From Treponema sp. (GTDB taxonomy: Bacteria; Spirochaetota; Spirochaetia; Treponematales; Breznakiellaceae): a DNA stretch of 50,698 nucleotides. The notes below the pieces were generated by a model. It did not search any database, had not been told where the DNA came from, and saw only the letters and a program-made list of their open reading frames with translations. A program made the position numbers and the translations under genes. Location of the stretch: the NCBI GenBank assembly GCA_031278095.1, contig JAITLC010000094.1, forward strand, positions 1 through 50,698, written 5' to 3'. This document shows positions 16,848-25,221 of this stretch, one piece after another (within the stretch, counting starts at the first letter, position 1; every line of letters starts with the position of its first letter).

Positions 16848-18133
16848 TTAAGCTCTTTCTCCGTTCCCGTTCTGCCTGAACTGCTAAAATCAAAAGTCCG
16901 GTTCTTGTCCATCTCCTGTTTTTTATCGCGGATTATGGTAGGCACATCAAGATCGTCAGGGATATTCCGGGGGCCCAAAAAACCGCCGCCCTTGCCCTTG
17001 TTGAGAATCTGATCCCATTCATCAATATTGTAGACATCCCGTTCCGGCCGTACCAGATAAAGTCTTTCCTTCTCGCCGCTTTGCTTGTCTTCCCGGATAA
17101 AGCCGGTAGCAATTACCGTTACCTGAAGTTTTTCTTCCAATAGAGGATCGATGGACAGGCCGTGGATCAGTTTCACTCTTGGATCCGCTCCGTTCCGTAT
17201 GGTCTCTACAACTTCCCTTACTTCCCGCATTCCCAGATCTTCACTGGCCGCAATATTCACCAGGATGCTGGTAGCTCCGGTAATGGCAGTGCCTTCAAAG
17301 AAGGGATTATCAACTGCCTGGGTAGCAGCCTGAACGGCCCGGTTTTCCCCGGCGGCAGTACCGATGCCAAAGAGGGCGTCCCCCTTGCCCCGCATGGTTT
17401 TTGCAACGTCTGCAAAATCGGTGTTCACAAAATCGGTTCTTGTGATGATGTCTGAAATACCTTTAACTCCGCAGTAGAGAATGTCATTGGCTTTAAGGTA
17501 CGCTTCCCTGGCCTTTATATCCGGATCAAATTTGAAAACATTCTCATTGGGTATAACAATAAGAGTGTCAACCGATTCCCGCAGTCTATTGATTCCCGCA
17601 TCTGTAAGTTCCATCTTGTAGGGGCCTTCAAATTCAAAAGGCAAGGTTACAATGCCTACGGTGAGTACTCCCTCTTCCTTGGCAAGCTTGGCAATTACCG
17701 GGGCGGCGCCGGTACCGGTTCCTCCGCCGAAGGTAGCGGTAATAAAAACCATATCCACACCTTTAAGCCAGTCAAGAATGTTTTCCCGGTCTTCGTTAGC
17801 CGCCTTTTCACCAATCTCAGGTTCACCGCCCGCGCCTCTGCCGTTTGTTAGTTTTTTCCCAATTGGAATTTTACCCGGCGCCTTGGCTTTCTGGAAAAGA
17901 TCCTGAACATCCGTATTAACTGCGACAAACTCCACATCGGCAATACCCTTGTCGATCATATTATTTGTCAGGTTGGTACCGCCGCCGCCGATTCCGATCA
18001 CTCTGATGATCGCAGCCAAATCTTTCCCCGGCTCGGCTCGTACGGCTTCCATCGTCATGGGAACGAATTTCGGCTCTTCCGGGACAGGAAGTCCCGTCAT
18101 TTCGTCATCGCTGACCGCTGAAATGTTCATCAT
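16844..18133 (-). CDS. ftsZ: Cell division GTPase FtsZ
   Basis: FtsZ polymerises at midcell and recruits the divisome. The 429-residue product has an N-terminal extension of about 40 residues, the glycine-rich loop GIGGGGTN at 47-54, the tubulin signature GGGTGTG at 136-142 and the T7 loop NTDFADV. The C-terminal recruitment peptide appears as DLDVPTIIR, and unusually about 25 charged residues follow it; in most FtsZ this peptide is at or near the end. The start has GGAGG six bases upstream and two adjacent ATGs. A 69-bp gap with a palindromic repeat separates it from ftsA, unlike the close ftsA-ftsZ spacing usual elsewhere. Confidence 0.97.
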   Translation of the reverse strand: MMNISAVSDDEMTGLPVPEEPKFVPMTMEAVRAEPGKDLAAIIRVIGIGGGGTNLTNNMIDKGIADVEFVAVNTDVQDLFQKAKAPGKIPIGKKLTNGRGAGGEPEIGEKAANEDRENILDWLKGVDMVFITATFGGGTGTGAAPVIAKLAKEEGVLTVGIVTLPFEFEGPYKMELTDAGINRLRESVDTLIVIPNENVFKFDPDIKAREAYLKANDILYCGVKGISDIITRTDFVNTDFADVAKTMRGKGDALFGIGTAAGENRAVQAATQAVDNPFFEGTAITGATSILVNIAASEDLGMREVREVVETIRNGADPRVKLIHGLSIDPLLEEKLQVTVIATGFIREDKQSGEKERLYLVRPERDVYNIDEWDQILNKGKGGGFLGPRNIPDDLDVPTIIRDKKQEMDKNRTFDFSSSGRTGTEKELK

Positions 18134-18164
18134 AATGTTCCTCCCAAATCACTTTATATTGGAC

Positions 18165-18196
18165 CTGTTCCAAAACTCAGTTCGGTTTTGGAACAG
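18165..18196. repeat. Family A palindromic repeat between ftsA and ftsZ
   Basis: CTGTTCCAAAAC and GTTTTGGAACAG, 12-bp perfect arms, loop of 8. It fills almost half of the ftsA-ftsZ gap. A stem of this strength within the division operon could attenuate or process the transcript and shift the FtsA:FtsZ ratio. Confidence 0.8.
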
Positions 18197-18202
18197 CTTC
18201 AG

Positions 18203-19459
18203 TTAAAAAAACTCCTTCCTGAACCAGTCTAGCATCTTCTCTGTAAAATTCTTTTCGCGGGAACGTCCCTCGGCGGCCCCTTCCCCTTCCACTTTTCCCC
18301 TTCCTTCACGAACCGCTCCTTCAAGTACCAGGCCCAGAGCCGCGGCATAAACGGGACTGCGGTATTCGGCGGCAAGCCCTTCCACCTGAAGGGACTCCCC
18401 CACACGGACAGGCATGTTGAACACATTGCTTGCCAGTTCCGCTACACCCAAAAGCTCCGCACCGCCTCCGGTCAATACCACCCCTGCGGCAAGAGGCCGG
18501 GACAGCGAAAGCTTGTCCATTCGTTCCTTCAGCATGTTGAATGTTTCCTGCATTCGCGGCTTAATGATCTGCATCACATGGGATTTTGGAATAGGCAGAA
18601 CCCGTCTTCCCCCGATGCCGGGGACAATAATATCATCATCTTCCTCCAGCAGAGGCTCCCAGCAGCAACCCGCATCAATCTTGATCCGTTCTGCTGTCTC
18701 ATAGGAAATATTTTTCAGCACAGATATATCATTGGTTACCTGCGTTCCCCCCGCAGGAATGGTGGAGGTAAAAAAGGGGGCGCCGTCATTGTATACCAGC
18801 ATCTCCGTCGTTCCCCCTCCCAGATCAACCAGGGCTACTCCAAGATCTTTTTCTTCCTGGGTTAATACGGCCCGTCCTGCGGCAAGAGTCTGAAGAATAA
18901 AATTTTCTACCAGAAATCCTGCACGGTTTATACACTTTACCAGAGTTTCGGCCCCGGTCTTTGAACAGGTAATAATATGCACCAGCGCTTCAAGCCTCAC
19001 CGCAATAATATCGATGGGGTTCCTTATTCCTCCCTGATAGTCCACAATGTAACTCTGGGGGATCACCTCCAGAAATTGACGATCGAGGGGAATAAGCAGG
19101 GCCCCTGCGGCATCCAGCACCCTGCCGATATCCTCCTGCCGGATCTCACGAGCCGGCTTTTCAGGATCCGGTACCCGGATTACTCCCTTGGAATTGATCC
19201 CCTCTACATGACTTCCGCCGATGCCGGCCCAGCAGGACTTTACTTCCCGCCCACTCATCACTTCCGCCTTCTCAATTGCCTGGGCTATTGCGCGGAGAGT
19301 AGCTTCAATATTTACCACTACGCCCTTGCGCAGTCCGGTAGAAGGGGCGATGCCTACACCGGTGATCTCCAGAGCGCCGCGTTCATTCCGTTCACCAATC
19401 ACGGCGCAAACTTTTGTCGTACCTATATCCAGGCCAACATACAAACCGTCACTCGACAG
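18203..19459 (-). CDS. ftsA: Cell division protein FtsA
   Basis: FtsA is the actin-like ATPase that anchors FtsZ to the membrane. ATP-site motifs GLDIGTTKVCAVIGE near the N-terminus and VALVDLGGGTTEML in the middle are clear, as is the 1C subdomain between them. The C-terminus ends MLDWFRKEFF, the amphipathic membrane-targeting helix, preceded by a Gly/Glu-rich linker. The start is unusual: the only good ribosome binding site (AAAGGAGG, around 19467-19474) lies six bases before a CTG at 19459, giving 418 residues. A TTG at 19444 is 20 bases from the site, and the ATG at 19549 would add an unrelated 30-residue stretch inside ftsQ. The 3' end of ftsQ overlaps this start by 11 nt. Confidence 0.92.
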   Translation of the reverse strand: MSSDGLYVGLDIGTTKVCAVIGERNERGALEITGVGIAPSTGLRKGVVVNIEATLRAIAQAIEKAEVMSGREVKSCWAGIGGSHVEGINSKGVIRVPDPEKPAREIRQEDIGRVLDAAGALLIPLDRQFLEVIPQSYIVDYQGGIRNPIDIIAVRLEALVHIITCSKTGAETLVKCINRAGFLVENFILQTLAAGRAVLTQEEKDLGVALVDLGGGTTEMLVYNDGAPFFTSTIPAGGTQVTNDISVLKNISYETAERIKIDAGCCWEPLLEEDDDIIVPGIGGRRVLPIPKSHVMQIIKPRMQETFNMLKERMDKLSLSRPLAAGVVLTGGGAELLGVAELASNVFNMPVRVGESLQVEGLAAEYRSPVYAAALGLVLEGAVREGRGKVEGEGAAEGRSREKNFTEKMLDWFRKEFF

Positions 19460-20279
19460 AAGCAGCCTCCTTTGGAATATAGGATGCAACACTGCCGGAA
19501 CGGAAATCAAGTTCCTCAAGGGCAGAGCCCTGTTCCTCCAGCACATCAAGCATCAGCAAGAGATAACGCAAACTGTCTTCTTTCAATTCTTTGTCCATTA
19601 ACACCCGTATGGGATTATGTACCGGATAAAGAATAAGGTCAAATCCGTCAAAGTTCTTCTTCCGGATTCCAATTTCAGAAACGGCACTCATCAATGCCGG
19701 TTCCTGTTCTCCAATTCTATAAATGTCTTCCAGCACGCTTTGGTACCGTGCGGGAACCATGTTTCCCAACTGTGGCTCTTCCTGCAAAAGACCGCTTATG
19801 ATAGGTATGGACGAAGAGAATCCATGATCACCGCCTATTTCTACTATAACGCCTTTCCGGTCAAGATACACAGGCAGAACCTTGCCGTCTTTCATGGTGA
19901 GTTCCATTGCAACAGCCTTACTTTTGGAAAGCTTTATGTGCAGAGATGAAGGAAATTGTTTTTCTACAAATGCGGAATCTATCATCCAATGAGTTTCCAG
20001 AACCTGCTTTACCTTTTCAGGCTTGATCTCCAGCCAGCTTGTCCTGGGGCCGATGTTTCCATGGGAGAGAATTTCCGCCTCCGCGATACCGGAGATACCA
20101 TCAATGTCGATCCGCGCAAGGGGCATACAGGGCTGTATCAGAAAGAGCCAAACCAGTTCCGCTCCAATCAGAAGCGCCGTAACGGCAAGAAGTCTCTTTA
20201 CGCCTTTTCCCAGCCTGCCTCTTACCGGCGCCGGAATAGTTTCCACAGCCTCCTGCCCGTAATAAAAGTCATCGGACAT
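19449..20279 (-). CDS. ftsQ: Cell division protein FtsQ/DivIB
   Basis: FtsQ (DivIB) bridges cytoplasmic and periplasmic divisome parts. From ATG 20279, which has GGGAGG about six bases upstream, the product is 276 residues. It has a short cytoplasmic tail, one transmembrane helix (about 28-46, LLAVTALLIGAELVWLFLI) and a POTRA domain starting around CMPLARIDIDGISGIAE, followed by the beta domain with VYLDRKGVIVE. An upstream start at 20306 adds nine residues and is less likely. It overlaps the ftsW end by 11 nt and ftsA by 11 nt. Confidence 0.9.
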   Translation of the reverse strand: MSDDFYYGQEAVETIPAPVRGRLGKGVKRLLAVTALLIGAELVWLFLIQPCMPLARIDIDGISGIAEAEILSHGNIGPRTSWLEIKPEKVKQVLETHWMIDSAFVEKQFPSSLHIKLSKSKAVAMELTMKDGKVLPVYLDRKGVIVEIGGDHGFSSSIPIISGLLQEEPQLGNMVPARYQSVLEDIYRIGEQEPALMSAVSEIGIRKKNFDGFDLILYPVHNPIRVLMDKELKEDSLRYLLLMLDVLEEQGSALEELDFRSGSVASYIPKEAASVE

Positions 20280-21396
20280 GTACACCTCCCTCAGTTCTCG
20301 AGACATTGACTATCAGCCCTGCGGCGAACAAAGTCGTTGCCAGAGAAGAACCTCCGGCGGAAAAAAACGGCAGCGGAATACCCGTAGCAGGCAGGGAACC
20401 GGACACTACCGCAATATTCACCAGAGCCTGAGAAGCCACCATGGTGGCAAGCCCGAAGGCAAGAAGGAATTTGAACCTGGTGTCCGCCCTTATGGCGTTG
20501 CGATACGCTCTCCAGACAAACACGGCAAAGATAATAAAAAAACAGAGAACGCCAAGAAAACCGGCCTCTTCGGAAAAGGCGGAAAAAATAAAATCCGAAT
20601 GGACTTCGGGTATGCTTGCGATTTTTCTTGTCCCCTGCCCGATGCCCTTGCCCCAGAAACCGCCGGAACCAAGTGTAAGAACCGAAGCCTTTACCTGGAA
20701 ACCGGCTCCCTGGGGATCCCATTCAGGGTGAAAGAAACTCCGTACCCTGGCCAGCCTGTGGGGCTTGGTGAGAATGAGCAAAATAGAAGTGGGAAGGAGA
20801 AGCACGGTAGCGGCAATAAAGTAACGGAAACTTACTCCTGCAACAAAGAAGATCACCAGCGCATTAATCGCAATAAAAACCGCGGTAGAAAAATTGTTCC
20901 CCCAATAGATCAATACAAAGAAAAGGGTGGTGATGAGAGCAGGCGGTAAAATACCGGATCTGAAATTCTCAAGACTGTCCTGCTTTTTATCGAAGATATG
21001 AGCCAGATAAAGCGGAAGGGCCACCTTCACCAGTTCGGAAGGCTGGTACCCAAAAGAACCTATATGGATCCAGCGTTTCGCGCCGTTCTTCTCAAGTCCG
21101 ATTCCTGGAAAGAAGGTGAGGATACAAAGCGCAAGGGAGAACAACACCAACGCCATCATACCCTTCCGCAGCCAATCAAGGTTTATCAGGGAAGCCGCAA
21201 AGAAGAGAAACATCCCTATTGCGGCAAGAGCAAGCTGCCTGACAATAAAGTAATGACTATCCCCAAAGAAACGCTGGGCAAAGGCGCCGGAACAGGAGTA
21301 GAGGATCACAAGTCCCATACCGGTGAGTAATAGTACACTGCCGACCAGAATGTGATCCCTGCCGGGACGTACCCTGGTAAATTGTTCCGCTTCCAT
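20269..21396 (-). CDS. ftsW: Peptidoglycan glycosyltransferase FtsW
   Basis: FtsW is the SEDS-family polymerase that makes septal peptidoglycan with its class B PBP partner. The 375-residue product is nearly all hydrophobic, with about ten predicted membrane segments. The conserved SEDS region PATGIPLPFFSAGGSS sits near the C-terminus and a GFQVKASVLTLGSGGFWGKG loop precedes it. No class B PBP gene (ftsI) lies in this cluster, so the partner must be encoded elsewhere. The start is 52 bp after mraY and the end overlaps ftsQ. Confidence 0.95.
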   Translation of the reverse strand: MEAEQFTRVRPGRDHILVGSVLLLTGMGLVILYSCSGAFAQRFFGDSHYFIVRQLALAAIGMFLFFAASLINLDWLRKGMMALVLFSLALCILTFFPGIGLEKNGAKRWIHIGSFGYQPSELVKVALPLYLAHIFDKKQDSLENFRSGILPPALITTLFFVLIYWGNNFSTAVFIAINALVIFFVAGVSFRYFIAATVLLLPTSILLILTKPHRLARVRSFFHPEWDPQGAGFQVKASVLTLGSGGFWGKGIGQGTRKIASIPEVHSDFIFSAFSEEAGFLGVLCFFIIFAVFVWRAYRNAIRADTRFKFLLAFGLATMVASQALVNIAVVSGSLPATGIPLPFFSAGGSSLATTLFAAGLIVNVSRTEGGVHVR

Positions 21397-21448
21397 CTTG
21401 CCCTGTATTCCCTCTTATATTTTATCGGCTCAATCTCCGCTATATACT

Positions 21449-22528
21449 TTACTGAATCTTCAAAGTTGAAAGCGCTATAATGGCGAACAGACCGCCAAGA
21501 ATCCAGAAACGTATTACGACTTTTGTTTCCGCCCATCCTGAAAGTTCAAAATGATGATGGAGGGGAGCCATGCGGAATACTCTCTTCTTTCTCAGCTTGA
21601 AGGAAAGCACCTGGAGAATGACACTGGCTATCTCCAGTACGAAGACACCTCCGATGATCAGAATAAGAATTTCTTTTTTTGTAATAAGGGAGATAGCGGC
21701 AATGACGCCACCCAGAGAGAGACTCCCCGTATCACCCATAAAAACTTCCGCGGGGTGGGAATTGAACCATAGGAAACCTATACATGCCCCCACCGCCGCA
21801 AGGCAGAATACCGTAAGTTCTCCCGCACCGGGAATATAGGGAATCCCCAAGTATGCCGAATAGTCGGTACGGCCGGAAATGTAAGTAAGCAAGGCCAGTG
21901 TAATAAAGACAAGAATCAAGAGCCCTGCAAGGAGACCGTCCAGACCATCGGAGAAGTTGGCCGCATTGGATTCTCCCACGATTAAAAGAACTCCAAAGGG
22001 AACCCAGAGAACACCCATATCGATAATGGGATTTTTGAAGAAGGGAATATAGAGCATCTGCATCTCTTTTCCACCGAAAGTATAGAGCGCCAGCATCACT
22101 GCAATGGCTACGGCAAACTGCAATGCCAGCTTTACCCAGGCAGGCAGACCGTCGGAATTTTTCCGGCTTACCTTGAGGTAATCATCGAGAAAACCGATTA
22201 GCCCGAAGACGCTGAACGTACCCAGGATCAGCCATACTTTCCAACTCCGCAGATCCATCCACAGGAACATGGACACAAGAACCGAAAGGATGATCATGAT
22301 CCCGCCCATGGTCGGTGTTCCGGATTTTGAAAGATGGCTTGCAGGCCCGTCTTTCCGGATGGACTGACGAACTTCAAGCTTTTTCAGGGATTCGATGATC
22401 CGCCCTCCCAGCATAAAGCAGAGGAGCAGTGTCGTAAGGGCCGCATAAGCGCTCCGGAACGTCAAATAGGAGAACACATTAAAAGGAGTAAATATACGTA
22501 CCAGGGGGTATACAAACTCTAGGAACAA
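21449..22528 (-). CDS. mraY: Phospho-MurNAc-pentapeptide transferase MraY
   Basis: MraY makes lipid I from UDP-MurNAc-pentapeptide and undecaprenyl phosphate at the inner membrane. The 359-residue product has about ten membrane segments. Catalytic features are visible: DDYLKVSRKN, the NFSDGLDGL loop (usually NLTDGLDGL) and APLHHHFEL. The start is TTG at 22528, with GGAGG six bases upstream; the murF stop lies inside, a 10-nt overlap. The TTG choice is supported by the ribosome binding site and by MFLEFVYPL at the N-terminus. Confidence 0.95.
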   Translation of the reverse strand: MFLEFVYPLVRIFTPFNVFSYLTFRSAYAALTTLLLCFMLGGRIIESLKKLEVRQSIRKDGPASHLSKSGTPTMGGIMIILSVLVSMFLWMDLRSWKVWLILGTFSVFGLIGFLDDYLKVSRKNSDGLPAWVKLALQFAVAIAVMLALYTFGGKEMQMLYIPFFKNPIIDMGVLWVPFGVLLIVGESNAANFSDGLDGLLAGLLILVFITLALLTYISGRTDYSAYLGIPYIPGAGELTVFCLAAVGACIGFLWFNSHPAEVFMGDTGSLSLGGVIAAISLITKKEILILIIGGVFVLEIASVILQVLSFKLRKKRVFRMAPLHHHFELSGWAETKVVIRFWILGGLFAIIALSTLKIQ

Positions 22529-23919
22529 GGGTTACCTCCTGTAAAAATATCTTCAAGCTGTTCCAGGGCGCAGCCGCGGGAACCCTTAAGCAATATATGG
22601 TCTCCGGTTTGTACATGTTCCCTGAGCAGACGGGCAAGTTCTTCCATGACGGCAGCATAAAAGAACACCTTGTTTCCCTCATTCTTCAGGATCTCCGCCG
22701 CAGGCAGAGTCTCCTCGCCGTAGAGGAAGATCAGATCTCCCCTTGAACAGGAAAGCTGTTGCCCCAGCTTCCGGTGTGCCTCCTGTGAGGCTCCGCCAAG
22801 TTCCAGCATGGAACCGATAACATAGATCCTGCGTCCTATTACAGTGATACTGTCGCAGAACTCAATGGCGGCCTCCATGGATTCAGGATTGGCGTTGTAA
22901 CAGTCCCGAATCACCGTTACAGGCCCTTCAAGAATTTCACCCCTGCCGAAAAGGGGCTTTACCGATTCCAGCCCCTCCCGGATAGCCCTGCCGCCGCAGC
23001 CCAGTTCCCGAGCAATGGCAATGGCGGCCAAGGCATTCCGCAGATTGTACTTCCCCGGCAGGGGGAACCGGGCCGGACTACCCTCCCAGGAAATTCCGGA
23101 ACCCCAAAGTCCCAGATCCCTTACCGGCCCCAGTTCCGGAAACGCCTCAAGGTTATAGAACCGGATTTTCCCATTAATCCCCTCCGCAAGGAAATCCCGG
23201 TATTCATCATCAGAGGGAATAAGGGCAGTTTCGTTCCCGCTGAAGCGCGAAAAAATATCACGTTTCTCTAAAGCTATAAGCCGCTTTGATCCGATTATTC
23301 CGATATGGGCAGTCCCTATGTTTGTAATCAAGGCGATTTTAGGATTGAGAACCGCGGTCAATTCGGCGATCTCACCCTTTCTGTTCATGCCCAATTCATT
23401 GACGGCAACTTCATGATCCTGACGTACATTGAAGACCGACAGGGGAAGCCCCGTTTCGGAGTTGAGGTTTCCCGGATTCATTGCCACCCGTTTTTCTCTC
23501 GCGATAATGGAAGCGGCAATCTCTTTGGTAGTGGTCTTCCCCGATGAACCGGTGATCCCGATTTTTACAAGATTGGTAAATTTGGAAAGATAGGAACGGG
23601 CGCTCGCCTGCAATGCCTGTAGTGTATTTTTTACGGCAATCAGGGTGGCGCCGGCTCTCCGGGCCAGATCTGCAAGACCAAGATCCCTGTCAAGAAGGGC
23701 GGCCTCTTCCACCAAGGCCGCGGCAGCCCCCGCCTTAAAGGCCGCTTCCACATAACGGTGACCGTCCTGTACAGCGCCCCGGAGAGCAACAAAGAGCGCG
23801 CCGGGTTTTACTTCCCGGGAATCAATGCACACCGAAGAGAAACCCTGATATGAGGAAAAAGAAAGAAGATGTCCCTCCATTTCTTTTTCCAGTGCGGCGG
23901 CCAATTCAGAAAAAAGCAT
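22519..23919 (-). CDS. murF: UDP-MurNAc-tripeptide D-alanyl-D-alanine ligase MurF
   Basis: MurF adds D-Ala-D-Ala to the peptidoglycan precursor in the cytoplasm. The product (466 residues from ATG 23919) has the MurF N-terminal domain (LFSELAAALEKE), the Mur ligase ATP loop ITGSSGKTTTKE, the NPGNLNSETGLPLS and ELGMNRKGEI regions and a C-terminal Rossmann domain with YVIGSMLELG. The alternative ATG at 23940 adds seven residues and also has a plausible ribosome binding site; I prefer 23919 because the family start aligns there. Neighbouring murE, murD, murG, murC and ftsI are absent. Confidence 0.94.
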   Translation of the reverse strand: MLFSELAAALEKEMEGHLLSFSSYQGFSSVCIDSREVKPGALFVALRGAVQDGHRYVEAAFKAGAAAALVEEAALLDRDLGLADLARRAGATLIAVKNTLQALQASARSYLSKFTNLVKIGITGSSGKTTTKEIAASIIAREKRVAMNPGNLNSETGLPLSVFNVRQDHEVAVNELGMNRKGEIAELTAVLNPKIALITNIGTAHIGIIGSKRLIALEKRDIFSRFSGNETALIPSDDEYRDFLAEGINGKIRFYNLEAFPELGPVRDLGLWGSGISWEGSPARFPLPGKYNLRNALAAIAIARELGCGGRAIREGLESVKPLFGRGEILEGPVTVIRDCYNANPESMEAAIEFCDSITVIGRRIYVIGSMLELGGASQEAHRKLGQQLSCSRGDLIFLYGEETLPAAEILKNEGNKVFFYAAVMEELARLLREHVQTGDHILLKGSRGCALEQLEDIFTGGNPCS

Positions 23920-23942
23920 CAGGTTCCCCTCCCCCTGCATCC

Positions 23943-24227
23943 CTATTCTCCCTCAATACGAATCTGTAACACGGATTCAGGGTATATCTTTTCAAACTGA
24001 AGCTCATGACTGGCGATATGCTCAATCCGTTCAGGTGATGAAAGGACGGCGATCCCGGCGATGAGCCGCTTATTGCTCTCCAGCCATTCTTCCTGAGAAG
24101 CCTCCAATTTTTTTACGTCCTTCTGCAACTCCACATAACGTTCCGCCTGCCAGGCGTTCAGAGCCAAGAGCAGCGGTACGCTGAGAACAAAAAAATAGAG
24201 CATTATATGACGCTTCATTTCCTTCAC
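23943..24227 (-). CDS. ftsL: Cell division protein FtsL
   Basis: FtsL is a small bitopic divisome protein that pairs with FtsB/DivIC. The 94-residue product has a short basic N-terminus, one transmembrane helix (about 9-25, MLYFFVLSVPLLLALNA) and a periplasmic coiled coil (about 30-65, ERYVELQKDVKKLEASQEE), then the SSPERIEHIASHEL motif typical of FtsL. Identification rests on this topology plus its place between rsmH and murF, since sequence conservation in the family is low. It starts 1 bp after rsmH. Confidence 0.85.
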   Translation of the reverse strand: MKEMKRHIMLYFFVLSVPLLLALNAWQAERYVELQKDVKKLEASQEEWLESNKRLIAGIAVLSSPERIEHIASHELQFEKIYPESVLQIRIEGE

Positions 24228-24228
24228 C

Positions 24229-25218
24229 TTATTCGTCCAACAACTTTTCTATTACCCGGAGCCGTGCGCTTCGGGATGCAGGATTCGATTCTTTTTCCGC
24301 CTTCCGGGGGACAATCCCCTTCCGGGTGAGGATGTTGAGAACCCGTTTCCCCTCACATCTACATATCGGCTCTTCAGGCGGACAGGTACAGTCCCGGTTT
24401 TTTTCCCGGAAGAAATACTTGACGATCCTGTCTTCCGCCGAATTAAAAGTTATAACCCCCATCCTTCCCCCGCTTTCCAGAATCCTGAAAGCGCCCTCAA
24501 GAAGATCCTGCAGCCGGGAAAGCTCTCCGTTCACCGCGGCCCGTAAGGCCTGGAAGGTCTTGGTAGCCGGATGTACCGGCCCGTGTCTCATGGCAGGCGG
24601 GTAACAGGATTCCACCAGGGCAGCCAGGGCGGCGGTACTTTCCAGCCGGGAACGGGAACGAGTCTCCACAATGGCCCGGGCTATTCTGCGGGAAAAACGT
24701 TCCCCTGCATTGTTGTAGAGCAGATCCGCAAGTTCCTTCTCAGGAAGACGCGCCACAAGATCTGCCGCACTGAGGGAAGAGGAAGGATCTATCCTCATAT
24801 CCAGCTTTTCATCCCTGCGGAAGCTGAAACCCCTCCCCGATTCCTCATAATGAAACATGCTTACACCTAAATCGAGGAACACCGTATCGGGCCTTCTGAA
24901 CTCCGAAGGAAAACCGGCAAAAAAGGATTGGGCCCAGCCTGGATAAAACTGTACACGTTCTCCAAAATCCTTAAGCCGTTCCTTTGCCTTCTCCTGAATC
25001 ACCGGGTCTGCATCAATCCCGATAAGCCTAAGATCCGGAAAGCGGGACAGAAAGGCAAAACTGTGTCCTCCTTCACCCTGAGTTGCATCCACCATCAGTT
25101 CCCCTTCCCTTCGTGGGGAAAGGTATTCCAGGGTCTCCTCCGGTAAAACCGGCGTATGAACGAATTGCATAAAACCTTGTTTTATGTTCGGTTGATTTTT
25201 CATAGCCGGCATTCCCAA
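24229..25218 (-). CDS. rsmH: 16S rRNA m4C1402 methyltransferase RsmH
   Basis: RsmH (MraW) methylates N4 of C1402 in 16S rRNA using SAM. The 329-residue product has HTPVLPEETLEYL, the SAM-binding loop VDATQGEGGHS, FLDLGVSMFHYE, DMRID and the C-terminal KFFREKNRDCTCP and KRVLNILTRKG regions. The ATG at 25218 has GAGG seven bases before it, overlapping the mraZ stop; an ATG at 25170, one residue ahead of the conserved part, is the alternative. The C-terminal end carries a Cys-rich insertion (CTCPPEEPICRCEGKR) that could bind metal, but the pattern is also seen in other RsmH proteins. Confidence 0.96.
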   Translation of the reverse strand: MGMPAMKNQPNIKQGFMQFVHTPVLPEETLEYLSPRREGELMVDATQGEGGHSFAFLSRFPDLRLIGIDADPVIQEKAKERLKDFGERVQFYPGWAQSFFAGFPSEFRRPDTVFLDLGVSMFHYEESGRGFSFRRDEKLDMRIDPSSSLSAADLVARLPEKELADLLYNNAGERFSRRIARAIVETRSRSRLESTAALAALVESCYPPAMRHGPVHPATKTFQALRAAVNGELSRLQDLLEGAFRILESGGRMGVITFNSAEDRIVKYFFREKNRDCTCPPEEPICRCEGKRVLNILTRKGIVPRKAEKESNPASRSARLRVIEKLLDE

Positions 25219-25221
25219 TCC

